Shown here: positions 1-6,421 of the stretch, piece by piece | Layout: every line of letters starts with the position of its first letter | How positions within the stretch are numbered: the first letter of the stretch is position 1 | Assembly (NCBI GenBank): GCA_947175775.1 | Contig: CAMWNY010000153.1 | Span: forward strand, 1 to 6,473 | Length of the DNA stretch: 6,473 nt | Direction of reading: 5' to 3' | Source: an uncultured Lachnospiraceae bacterium | GTDB taxonomy: Bacteria > Bacillota > Clostridia > Lachnospirales > Lachnospiraceae | Notes under the pieces: generated by a model | Database searches by the model: none | Told to the model about the DNA's origin: nothing | Seen by the model: the letters and a program-made list of their open reading frames with translations, nothing else | Translations under genes and position numbers: made by a program

Positions 1-28
1 AAGGAGTATCGTCGCTGCGTCAGATCTG

Positions 29-34
29 TATAAT
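29..34 (+). promoter_or_regulatory. possible -10 box upstream of the LRR gene
   Basis: A perfect TATAAT lies 52 bases before the LRR gene start. No convincing -35 box is seen 16-18 bases upstream (the hexamer at 6-11 is GTATCG), and the window begins too close to exclude that this is the tail of another gene. A T-G pair directly precedes the hexamer but is one base off the extended -10 position. The rest of bases 1-86 holds only the GGAG ribosome binding site at 75-78 for the next gene. Confidence 0.3.
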
Positions 35-86
35 AGGAAACAAACTTTACAAAGGAACAGTAAAACGAATTATTGGAGATGGCATA

Positions 87-1502
87 ATGGAAAAGCTATT
101 TTGGGGAATGGTGGGAGGCTGTACGATTGCGTTCGGCATTCTGCTTGCAATGTATTTAAATCAATCGGGTGCGTTTGATTCTGCCGAGGAGGAGACCACG
201 ACAGCGGTTATTGCCGATGCCGAAACGCAAGAGTCAACCGACACGGAGGAAAGTGTTGCGGAGGGAGAATATCCTGCCGATATCCGGTCCTTGATAGAAA
301 ATTCACAAGGGAATTATGCCACGGCAATGCTTGTTTTTGAGGAGGATGAAGCAAGACAGGAATCTGCTGCCGTACAGGAGACAAAAAGACCTTCCGGACA
401 GACAAACGTTTCGTCTTCTACGACAACGACCACCACAAATAACGGCGGCACGGGTAAAAATGATGCTGTGGACACCGGCAGAAATGACAATCATGACTAT
501 TTTTTGGAACAGCCTTCGGAATCAGCCGAGGAGGAGAGCTATGTAGAGGAGAGCAGTACAGCGGATACGCCGTCGTCAAAAACCGACTCGGATTTCCAAT
601 ACGACCTTTACAGGGATCATGTTGTAATCAAAAAATATACCGGTTCGGCAGCTTCGCTTGATATTCCGGATACGATAGAGGGAAAGCCCGTTACGCAGAT
701 TGGCGATTCGGCGTTTTCAAACTCAAAGTCGCTTGTGAAAGTGACCATGCCGGATACCGTGGAGAAAATAGGAAAAAATGCCTTTAAGGGCTGTGCGCTG
801 CTGGTTGACATTAACCTTTCCGAAGATCTGTTGGAAATGGGTGAGGGTGTTTTTGACAGTTGTGAGCGGCTTGCACGGATTTCCATTCCGGACGGTGTGA
901 CGGCAATCGGGAAGAAAGCGTTCAACGAATGTACGGATATGATAAAGGTTACGCTGCCAAGCTCGATTGTGAGCATTGGGGAGCAGGCATTTTATAACTG
1001 TGGGAAGATGGAGCTTACAAAGTTACCTTCTGATTTAAAAAATATTGATAAGGAAGCATTTTTTGGCTGTTATAAGATTGCGCTTAACAAATGGCCTTCT
1101 GATTTGGAAATCATTGGGGAGAGCGCTTTTGAAGAGTGTTTTGCAATTACGGCAGTTAAGCTGCCTTCCTCTATGAGAAGGCTGGACAAACGGGCATTTT
1201 ACAGTTGTACAGGAATAACGGAGCTTACGATAAAGTCGGGGCTTGAATCAATATCAGAGGAAGCATTTGCGGCATGTACCGGAATTAAAGAGCTTACGTT
1301 CCCCAAATCCATAATCAGCATTGGTGACACTGCATTTTCGGGATGCACTGCGCTTGAAAGCGTTGAAATTCCAAAGAATACATTAAGCATCGGCGCCTCC
1401 GCATTTACGGACTGTCCGTTTAAGGAGGTAAAGATTAATAAAAAATGCTCTTATCAACCGACTTCGTTCCCGTTTGAGCTGACAGAGGATAATTATTATT
1501 AG
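87..1502 (+). CDS. membrane-anchored BspA-like leucine-rich repeat (LRR_5) surface protein
   Basis: This 471-residue protein has three parts. Residues about 4-24 form one hydrophobic segment that should act as an uncleaved signal anchor. Residues about 30-170 are an acidic, Ser/Thr/Glu-rich low-complexity stalk with a run of threonines near 112-117. Residues about 171-454 are the repeat domain: a capping strand (VVIKKYTGSAASLDIP) followed by 11 units of the pattern IGxxAFxxCxxLxxVxLPxxL. The isoleucine-equivalent positions are 205, 228, 251, 274 and so on to 435, exactly 23 residues apart. This is the Treponema pallidum/BspA-type LRR_5 family, whose members are surface proteins often linked to adhesion; the ligand here is unknown. 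The ATG at 87 has GGAG at 75-78, eight bases upstream. The SH3b gene follows after 22 bases, so the two are probably co-transcribed. A Cys at residue 12 precedes most of the hydrophobic stretch, so a lipoprotein signal is unlikely. Confidence 0.9.
   Translation: MEKLFWGMVGGCTIAFGILLAMYLNQSGAFDSAEEETTTAVIADAETQESTDTEESVAEGEYPADIRSLIENSQGNYATAMLVFEEDEARQESAAVQETKRPSGQTNVSSSTTTTTTNNGGTGKNDAVDTGRNDNHDYFLEQPSESAEEESYVEESSTADTPSSKTDSDFQYDLYRDHVVIKKYTGSAASLDIPDTIEGKPVTQIGDSAFSNSKSLVKVTMPDTVEKIGKNAFKGCALLVDINLSEDLLEMGEGVFDSCERLARISIPDGVTAIGKKAFNECTDMIKVTLPSSIVSIGEQAFYNCGKMELTKLPSDLKNIDKEAFFGCYKIALNKWPSDLEIIGESAFEECFAITAVKLPSSMRRLDKRAFYSCTGITELTIKSGLESISEEAFAACTGIKELTFPKSIISIGDTAFSGCTALESVEIPKNTLSIGASAFTDCPFKEVKINKKCSYQPTSFPFELTEDNYY
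699..1448 (+). repeat. in-frame LRR_5 repeat array, 23 codons per unit
   Basis: Ten full units and one partial unit of 69 bp run in frame with no change in phase. Protein conservation is clear, but DNA copies have diverged, so this is an old array. Ten of the 11 units carry a cysteine at the same place (residues 236, 259, 282 and every 23 to 443); the first unit has Ser213 there. Units 5 and 6 share the motif PSDL and units 8 and 9 share CTGI-ELT, which hints at later local duplications. Confidence 0.85.
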
Positions 1503-1509
1503 AATTTAC

Positions 1510-1515
1510 AGGAGG
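1510..1515 (+). promoter_or_regulatory. ribosome binding site fixing the SH3b gene start
   Basis: AGGAGG ends nine bases before the ATG at 1525 and six bases before an in-frame TTG at 1522. Either distance can work, but ATG is the stronger start codon and gives the usual Met-Lys-Lys signal-peptide opening, so 1525 is preferred. Confidence 0.7.
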
Positions 1516-1524
1516 TGGCTGTTG

Positions 1525-2469
1525 ATGAAAAAAGGACTGCTAAAAAAATATGCGGCGGCGCTGCTGCTTGGAGTGACTGTGCTGACAGCCTCTCTGAGCG
1601 CTGACATTGATGCACTTGCAAAAGGACCGACTTATTCGGCAAAAGAAGACGTATATTATACAAAAGCGAATTGTATTGTATACGCGGAGCCGACTTATAC
1701 GTCGATTGTACTTACGACGCTGGATGCAAATCTGCCAGTGCGGGTAATCGGCGAATATTCGAACGGCTGGTACCGTATCAATATCGGTGTAATCGGATAC
1801 GTCAAGTGGGATTCAGTTACGACTGCAGGCGCAATCGGACTTCCGCAAAAGGCGAGCAAGCAGATTGCAGATGCGCAGCGGATTGCATCAGAGATTGGCT
1901 ATGAGTTTGTTTATCTTACATTAAATGACGAAAAGATTATTAAAAAGGATATCTACAACAGCTATGTGGGGCAAAAAGTGATGCTTTACGTAAAGATTGA
2001 TGATGAGGTCGGCATTTCCTTTAAGATGCTGTATGAGGATAAAATCAAATCTGATATTAATCTGAAATTTACCAAGACAGCGACAGTCGGTACGCTTGGA
2101 GACAGAATTGTGGAGCTTGCATTTGACGAGGATATGGAGCTGTTGGGACAGATTGCGATTTTCCAGTTTAAGGAAGGCTATGATAAGGCAATCACGATTA
2201 ATACAACGGACCTGGATTCCTACGATTATGTGGAGATGAACACATATTATACGGAGTTTAGCGAGTTCGCATATGCGCCGGTTACACAGATTGCAAATAT
2301 GAAGATTATTGATACGGAAATTCCAAACAGCCTGACTGAGAAGCAGAGGGCACGGATGACGGATTTGCAAAGAGGCATTAAATATCAAAGCTATGACAAT
2401 AAAGAGTACAGAAGCAGTATTCATAGCAGGCTGCGAAAAGATACGGAATATGTTGATTATAATTATTGA
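1525..2469 (+). CDS. secreted SH3b-domain protein with unrecognised C-terminal region
   Basis: This is a 314-residue exported protein from the ATG at 1525 (one residue longer if the TTG at 1522 is used). Residues 1-32 are a typical signal peptide: MKKGLLKKYA, a hydrophobic core, then a likely signal peptidase I site after Ala-Leu-Ala (30-32). Residues about 44-101 fit a bacterial SH3 domain (SH3b), with the features VYAEPTYTS, VRVIGEYSNGWYRI and GYVKWD. Such domains usually bind peptidoglycan or other wall components. Residues about 110-314 match no family I recognise; they look like a mixed alpha/beta domain ending in a charged, Tyr-rich tail (EYVDYNY). No catalytic domain such as NlpC/P60 or amidase is visible, so a binding or structural role at the wall is more likely than hydrolysis. 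It lies 22 bases after the LRR gene and is followed at once by a terminator, making it the last gene of that unit. Confidence 0.85.
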   Translation: MKKGLLKKYAAALLLGVTVLTASLSADIDALAKGPTYSAKEDVYYTKANCIVYAEPTYTSIVLTTLDANLPVRVIGEYSNGWYRINIGVIGYVKWDSVTTAGAIGLPQKASKQIADAQRIASEIGYEFVYLTLNDEKIIKKDIYNSYVGQKVMLYVKIDDEVGISFKMLYEDKIKSDINLKFTKTATVGTLGDRIVELAFDEDMELLGQIAIFQFKEGYDKAITINTTDLDSYDYVEMNTYYTEFSEFAYAPVTQIANMKIIDTEIPNSLTEKQRARMTDLQRGIKYQSYDNKEYRSSIHSRLRKDTEYVDYNY

Positions 2470-2472
2470 TGG

Positions 2473-2500
2473 AAGAAGGGAAGCGGTGACTTCCCTTTTT
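2473..2500 (+). terminator. intrinsic terminator after the SH3b gene
   Basis: The arms AAGGGAAG (2476-2483) and CTTCCCTT (2490-2497) pair perfectly around the six-base loop CGGTGA, and the right arm runs into a T tract ending at 2500. Further A-T and G-T pairs extend the stem to 2473. It begins four bases after the TGA and separates the LRR/SH3b unit from the ABC unit. Confidence 0.88.
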
Positions 2501-2571
2501 GCCATATAATGGCAGGAGATTTGGAAAAATGCATCTTTTTTGCAAAGTTTTACAAATTTATATGTTATATC

Positions 2572-2600
2572 TTGCCGTTTAACGGTAGATGTGGTATTAT
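2572..2600 (+). promoter_or_regulatory. predicted sigma-A promoter (extended -10) for the ABC unit
   Basis: TTGCCG (2572-2577) and TATTAT (2595-2600) are separated by exactly 17 bases, and a TGn motif at 2592-2594 gives an extended -10. Transcription would start near 2607, leaving a leader of about 137 bases before the ATPase gene. A short dyad, CCGTT-T-AACGG (2575-2585), overlaps the -35 box and spacer and could be an operator. The upstream part of this gap (2501-2571) is A/T-rich, with a small palindrome GCCAT-ATA-ATGGC at 2501-2513 and nothing else I can assign. Confidence 0.65.
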
Positions 2601-2612
2601 TTCAGTGGCAGT

Positions 2613-2641
2613 TAACTGTATTGTTTGAAGTAATACAGTTG
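2613..2641 (+). promoter_or_regulatory. leader inverted repeat 1 (hairpin or operator)
   Basis: Perfect nine-base arms AACTGTATT (2614-2622) and AATACAGTT (2632-2640) flank a nine-base spacer, with G-T pairs possible at both ends. It starts just after the predicted transcription start. The position suits either a repressor site or an RNA hairpin. The ACTGTATT...AATACAGT form resembles dyads bound by GntR-type (YtrA-like) regulators, but this is a resemblance only; no regulator gene is in the window. Confidence 0.6.
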
Positions 2642-2643
2642 TT

Positions 2644-2671
2644 AAAAATATGACATATCTGTCATATTTTT
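2644..2671 (+). promoter_or_regulatory. leader inverted repeat 2 (12-bp perfect hairpin)
   Basis: The arms AAAAATATGACA (2644-2655) and TGTCATATTTTT (2660-2671) are perfect complements around a TATC loop. It starts three bases after inverted repeat 1. The right arm ends in five T, so it could act as a weak terminator or attenuator, but the stem has only two G-C pairs. Alternatively the inner dyad TGACA-N4-TGTCA could be a protein-binding site. Its length makes chance unlikely. Confidence 0.65.
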
Positions 2672-2743
2672 GCAATAGAAGCGTAATATAAAAAGGGTAT
2701 TGCGGTATAAGAAAATATGGGAACCAGCATATAGGGGAGAGGC

Positions 2744-3484
2744 ATGTCAGAGAAAGGATATACAAAAAAAGACAGCGGACCGGTGATTGTGGTAAAGGAT
2801 TTGTACAAGGTCTACCGTATTGGGGAAAACAGGGTTCGGGCATTAAACGGTGTAAGCTTTAGCATTAACCGTGGGGAATTTTGTGCAATTGTCGGAACTT
2901 CCGGTTCCGGAAAATCTACGCTGTTAAATATGCTTGCGGGACTTGAGAAACCGACGAAAGGCGAGATTATCATAACCGGCGAGCACATGGAGGCAAAAAA
3001 CGAAAATCAGCTTGTAAAATTCCGGCGTGAGCATATCGGATTTATTTTCCAGTCGTTTAATTTAATGGGGACAATGAATGCGGTCGAGAATGTGGCGCTT
3101 CCGCTGACCTTTCAGGGAATTTCCAAAAAAGAGCGCATCCGGCGCGCAAAGAAAATGGTGCATTTGGTAGGACTCGACAAGTATTGGGACCACAGACCAA
3201 ATCAGATGTCGGGCGGTCAGCAGCAGCGTGTCGGCGTAGCAAGGGCTTTGGTGGTAAAGCCGGAAATTATCTTTGCCGATGAACCGACTGGAAACCTGGA
3301 TTCCAACACGTCAAAGGAAATAATGAATTTGATGCAGAATGTGGTGCGTGAACAGAATCAGACGCTGATTATGGTAACGCATGACAATACATTGGCAGGC
3401 TTTGCAGACCGGATTATCCGGATTGTGGATGGAAAGATTGTTGAAATGATTGACAATACAATAGGAAAAAAAGAGGAAGGTTGA
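2744..3484 (+). CDS. ABC transporter ATP-binding protein, MacB/LolD type
   Basis: This 246-residue protein is a complete ABC ATPase that should power the permease encoded two genes downstream from the cytoplasmic side of the membrane. All motifs are present: Walker A GTSGSGKST (51-59), Q-loop Gln103 (IFQSFN), signature MSGGQQQR (155-162), Walker B IIFADE (175-180, with catalytic Glu180), D-loop NLDS (184-187) and H-loop His213 (VTHD). The motifs PTGNLDS and QQQRVGVARAL are typical of the MacB/LolD/FtsE group, which works by mechanotransmission rather than classic substrate passage. It differs from some relatives in having Met in place of Leu in LSGGQ. The ATG has AGGGGAG at 2733-2739. It is the first gene of the unit driven by the predicted promoter at 2572-2600. 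Its TGA lies inside the left arm of the hairpin at 3479-3501. The substrate cannot be told from the sequence. Confidence 0.95.
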   Translation: MSEKGYTKKDSGPVIVVKDLYKVYRIGENRVRALNGVSFSINRGEFCAIVGTSGSGKSTLLNMLAGLEKPTKGEIIITGEHMEAKNENQLVKFRREHIGFIFQSFNLMGTMNAVENVALPLTFQGISKKERIRRAKKMVHLVGLDKYWDHRPNQMSGGQQQRVGVARALVVKPEIIFADEPTGNLDSNTSKEIMNLMQNVVREQNQTLIMVTHDNTLAGFADRIIRIVDGKIVEMIDNTIGKKEEG

Positions 3485-3501
3485 AAATTAAATTTTCAAC
3501 C
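3479..3501 (+). repeat. inverted repeat overlapping the ATPase stop codon
   Basis: Perfect ten-base arms GGTTGAAAAT and ATTTTCAACC flank a TAA loop. The left arm contains the ATPase stop codon. There is no T tract after it, so it is not an ordinary intrinsic terminator; mRNA processing, 3'-end protection or partial attenuation are possible roles. Confidence 0.7.
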
Positions 3502-3505
3502 GGCA

Positions 3506-3529
3506 AGTTTGTGCCTGACAGCACAAACT
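3506..3529 (+). repeat. second intergenic inverted repeat
   Basis: Perfect nine-base arms AGTTTGTGC (3506-3514) and GCACAAACT (3521-3529) flank CTGACA. Beyond one A-C mismatch two more pairs (3503-3504 with 3531-3532) can form. It ends about 12 bases before the ribosome binding site of the next gene. No T tract follows. Together with the hairpin just upstream it fills almost the entire 64-base gap. Confidence 0.65.
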
Positions 3530-3560
3530 CGCGAGCAGAGAAAGGAGTATGGTTATAAAA

Positions 3561-5528
3561 ATGAGACGATTTAAGGAGTGGTTGCTAATCCTATCTGCGG
3601 CAGTATTGCTATGCGGGAATACGCTTTCTGTCTGTGCAGCCGAGACGGGCAACGATATAAATAACGGTTCTGAAACGGAGAACACAAATCCTGCGTCTGC
3701 GGAAGATAAAGAACATGCAATTGAAATGCTAAATCAGTATTATTCTGATTTGAAGGTGCGTTATAAGCTGTCAAAAAGCAAACTTAAAAAAATGGATGCG
3801 ATATATGACAATGCCGTGGCATATATGAAAGAGGCAAAGCTTACTGTATCAGAACTTGCAAGCTATGAAAAAGATGCGGAGGGCTATCTTTTGGAAGTGG
3901 CAAGGGAGACGACTTCCAATACGCCTTCCGATGACGATTCTTCAGACGACACCATCAATTCTGCTTCTGAAGCACAAAGAGAGCATATCAGAGGAAAACT
4001 GAACAGATATTATACGGATTTGAAAGTGCGTTACAGTTTGAGCGATGAAAAGATTAAAAAAATGGACCGCGTCTATAACAGTGCGATGGCGTACATGAGA
4101 AACGAAGGGCTTACCGAGAGCGAGCTTAACGCCTATGAGAGCAGTATCGAAGAATATCTTTTAGAGATTGCAAAAGAGAATACGACCGGCACGGAGAAGT
4201 TTTTAATGCTTTCAAACGAAGTGCCGATTAGTGATGCGAAGTATGGAGAGCAGGCATTTGTTGTACTGTCATTGATTAACCTTGGAAAGACGGATATTAC
4301 GGATGTCGTGATTACGCCGACCGTTTCCAATGACAGGGCAAAGTGGCCGTTTGACATCAATCAGCCGTATGACGCGCAGATGGTACAGCTCATTCAGGCA
4401 TCAAGCAACACGGCGGATGCGTATAACAAGCGTATGGATATTGGATGGAATTTTAATGTCAGGAAGGATGTTTTGACAGGCTGTTATCCGCTGACGTTCC
4501 ATGCGACGTATTATCAGAGCGGTTCCCTTGTGGAAACGGATATTGTTACATATATCAATGTCAGGGGGGCAAACCCGAGTGATACGTTGATTAAGGACGA
4601 GGATAAGCAGAATTCCAATCCGCGTATTATTGTTACGGGATTTACAACCAATCCGGATACCATTTATGCCGGTTCTACGTTTATGCTTACGGTCAGTGTA
4701 AAGAATACGTCGGCGGATACGACGGTTGAGAATGTGTTATTTAATCTTGAGGCGACCGTAGAAGGAAACGATACGACGGCGACGTATGCGGCATTTTTGC
4801 CGACATCGGGCTCCAGCTCCGTGTATACAAGCAGTATTGCACCGGGCGCGACATATGATATGAGTATTGAGATGGAGGCAAAATCGGATTTGGCACAGAA
4901 ACCGTATGTGCTTACCGTCAATATGAAATACGATACGGACGAGCAGATTAATATTGCGGATACCGCGCATGTTTCCGTTCCGATTAAGCAGGAGTCAAAG
5001 CTTGACACAAGCAGCGCGGAGATAATGCCGGAGTCCATTGCGGTGGGCGAGCAGTCCAACGTCATGTTCAGCGTATACAATACAGGAAAGACGACGCTTT
5101 ACAATGTCAAGGTAAGCTACAAGTCCGATTCGGTTGACGAGGCGCTTACATATCTTGGAAATATTGCACCCGGACAGACCGGCAGTGTGGACTCGATGGT
5201 AACGGGCGTTGCTCCGGATACGGGAGAGGGTATTGTAAAAGCAATTATTTCCTATGAGGATGAGGCAGGAAATGAGACGCAGGTCGAGAAAGATTTGAAC
5301 CTGAGCGTCTATGAGATGGTGTTTGACGATCCCGGTATGGAAATAGGCGGTGAAGAGTTTGTGGGCGGCGAGGAAGAACCGAAAAAAGGGCTTCCGGTTG
5401 TTGTGATTGTAATCATTGTGGTTGCCTTGATTGCCGCGATTATTGTGATTGCTGCCGTTATTAAGAAAAAGAAAAAGGCAAAGCAGCATAAGGAAGACAT
5501 GGATTTACTGGACGAGGATAAGGAATAA
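3561..5528 (+). CDS. secreted, C-terminally anchored Ig-like/CARDB-type (COG1361-like) protein of the ABC operon
   Basis: From the ATG at 3561 this is a 655-residue surface protein. An in-frame ATG at 3549 sits one base after AAAGGAG, too close for normal use; 3561 is 13 bases away, long but workable, so the start is uncertain. Residues 1-26 are a signal peptide (cut after VCA or CAA). Two copies of a 66-residue, probably helical domain follow at 51-116 and 141-206, joined by an Asp/Ser-rich linker. Residues about 213-336, 354-476 and 480-586 look like three beta-sandwich domains; the second and third carry CARDB/NEW3-like features (AGSTFMLTVSVKNT, GEQSNVMFSVYNTG). An acidic segment leads to a membrane helix (about 610-634), then a Lys-rich stop and an acidic cytoplasmic tail. 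The stop overlaps the permease start (TAATG), implying translational coupling. It may be the external partner of the ABC complex; that is inference. No enzyme motif is visible. Confidence 0.82.
   Translation: MRRFKEWLLILSAAVLLCGNTLSVCAAETGNDINNGSETENTNPASAEDKEHAIEMLNQYYSDLKVRYKLSKSKLKKMDAIYDNAVAYMKEAKLTVSELASYEKDAEGYLLEVARETTSNTPSDDDSSDDTINSASEAQREHIRGKLNRYYTDLKVRYSLSDEKIKKMDRVYNSAMAYMRNEGLTESELNAYESSIEEYLLEIAKENTTGTEKFLMLSNEVPISDAKYGEQAFVVLSLINLGKTDITDVVITPTVSNDRAKWPFDINQPYDAQMVQLIQASSNTADAYNKRMDIGWNFNVRKDVLTGCYPLTFHATYYQSGSLVETDIVTYINVRGANPSDTLIKDEDKQNSNPRIIVTGFTTNPDTIYAGSTFMLTVSVKNTSADTTVENVLFNLEATVEGNDTTATYAAFLPTSGSSSVYTSSIAPGATYDMSIEMEAKSDLAQKPYVLTVNMKYDTDEQINIADTAHVSVPIKQESKLDTSSAEIMPESIAVGEQSNVMFSVYNTGKTTLYNVKVSYKSDSVDEALTYLGNIAPGQTGSVDSMVTGVAPDTGEGIVKAIISYEDEAGNETQVEKDLNLSVYEMVFDDPGMEIGGEEFVGGEEEPKKGLPVVVIVIIVVALIAAIIVIAAVIKKKKKAKQHKEDMDLLDEDKE
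3711..4178 (+). repeat. duplicated 66-residue domain within the surface protein
   Basis: Codons 3711-3908 and 3981-4178 encode two copies exactly 270 bases apart. By hand count 38 of 66 aligned residues are identical, with no gaps. The shared core includes YY-DLKVRY-LS, KKMD, AYM, LT-SEL and YLLE-A-E. The pattern suggests a helical domain. The DNA copies have many silent differences, so the duplication is not recent. Confidence 0.85.
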
Positions 5529-6421
5529 TGAAGATTTTTGATTTATTGCTGATGAGCATGTCCAACCTGTGGAAGAGAAAGCTGCGGACAGTGCTTACAG
5601 TGCTTGGCGTGGTAATCGGCATTACGTCTATCGTCGTTATGGTGGCGCTTGGAAACGGTCTGAAAGAATCCATGCTGGAGAATTATCAGAACTACAGTTC
5701 GATGACGCAGATCCGTGTCAACTCGGGTAGTTTCTATGGCAGCAGCGACGGGCAAAGTGAAGAAAAAAAGCTGGACGATGCGTTTGTAAGTGAAATGCTT
5801 GCGACAGAGCATGTGCAGCAGGTTTATCCACATCTGACGTTTGATGTGATTGCCAAAGCAGGACGGTATCAGAGTTGGATGACGCTTACTGGAATGACGC
5901 AGGAGGAGCTGCAGGGGCTGAATTTGGAAGTTGCGCAGGGCGGCTTCCCCGATTCGCAGACGGAATTGAAATTTCTTTACGGGCACAATGTGGTGATAAA
6001 TTTTTATGACGAAAAGACAGGAAACAGCCCTTACTGGGAAAAGAATGAGGCGCCCAATATCGACTTAATGAACGACGCAATCTTTTATATTTTTGATACG
6101 GATGCATATTGGAGCTCGCGCGGCGGCGGTACACCTGAGGGCGGTACGCCCGTAAAAGCGCCGAAAAAATATATTATAGAGGCAGCGGGTGTAACGAAGG
6201 GTGAGATTGGCGATTGGACGAATTACAGCCAGGATGTGCTATGTGATATTGATGCGCTGAAAGCGCAGTTAAAACGTATATTTAAGAAAAAAGCCATTCC
6301 CGGACAGCCGACGCGGAAAAACGGAAAGCCGTATAATGAACTGTTTTATTCAGAGGTTGTCGTTCAGGTTGACGAAATGGAAAATGTGCTGCCGATTACG
6401 CAGATGCTGCAGGATATGTGA
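5528..6421 (+). CDS. MacB-type ABC permease, N-terminal part, ended by an in-frame TGA (probable pseudogene)
   Basis: The 297 readable residues match the start of a MacB-family permease. Residues about 1-19 are a short amphipathic stretch, and residues about 20-43 (TVLTVLGVVIGITSIVVMVA) form the first membrane helix with the family's RTVLTVLGVVIGI signature. Residues about 60-297 are the extracellular MacB_PCD-like domain, with a Gly/Pro-rich loop near 197-208 (SRGGGTPEGGTP). Family members normally run to about 400 residues and end in an FtsX domain with three more membrane helices. That part is missing here because of the TGA at 6419-6421, while the frame continues open to the window edge. 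As written, the product should not form a working permease. The ATG overlaps the preceding stop by one base (TAATG), with AAGGA three bases upstream, so it is coupled to the surface-protein gene. It pairs naturally with the ATPase at 2744. Confidence 0.85.
   Translation: MKIFDLLLMSMSNLWKRKLRTVLTVLGVVIGITSIVVMVALGNGLKESMLENYQNYSSMTQIRVNSGSFYGSSDGQSEEKKLDDAFVSEMLATEHVQQVYPHLTFDVIAKAGRYQSWMTLTGMTQEELQGLNLEVAQGGFPDSQTELKFLYGHNVVINFYDEKTGNSPYWEKNEAPNIDLMNDAIFYIFDTDAYWSSRGGGTPEGGTPVKAPKKYIIEAAGVTKGEIGDWTNYSQDVLCDIDALKAQLKRIFKKKAIPGQPTRKNGKPYNELFYSEVVVQVDEMENVLPITQMLQDM

Noticed and set aside
111..122. VGGC near the start of the LRR protein as a lipoprotein box
   Set aside because: The cysteine is residue 12, with most of the hydrophobic stretch after it rather than before it, so the segment fits a signal anchor better.
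1921..2505. 194-codon open frame on the minus strand opposite the SH3b gene
   Set aside because: It is the antisense shadow of a convincing exported protein, runs across the terminator, and its product (rich in Ile, Cys, Arg and His) resembles no family I know.
2501..2513. GCCAT-ATA-ATGGC palindrome containing TATAAT as a promoter
   Set aside because: No -35 box lies at the right distance, since that position is within the terminator stem-loop, and a better promoter lies downstream.
4664..5986. Several minus-strand open frames of 138-164 codons opposite the surface-protein and permease genes
   Set aside because: They overlap well-supported coding sequence and have biased, low-complexity products, as expected of shadow frames.
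6419..6421. TGA as a selenocysteine codon or a reassigned sense codon
   Set aside because: No selenoprotein logic or clear SECIS-like hairpin is seen after it, the expected residue is glycine, and TGA acts as a true stop in the SH3b gene (followed by a terminator) and the ATPase gene (inside a hairpin).
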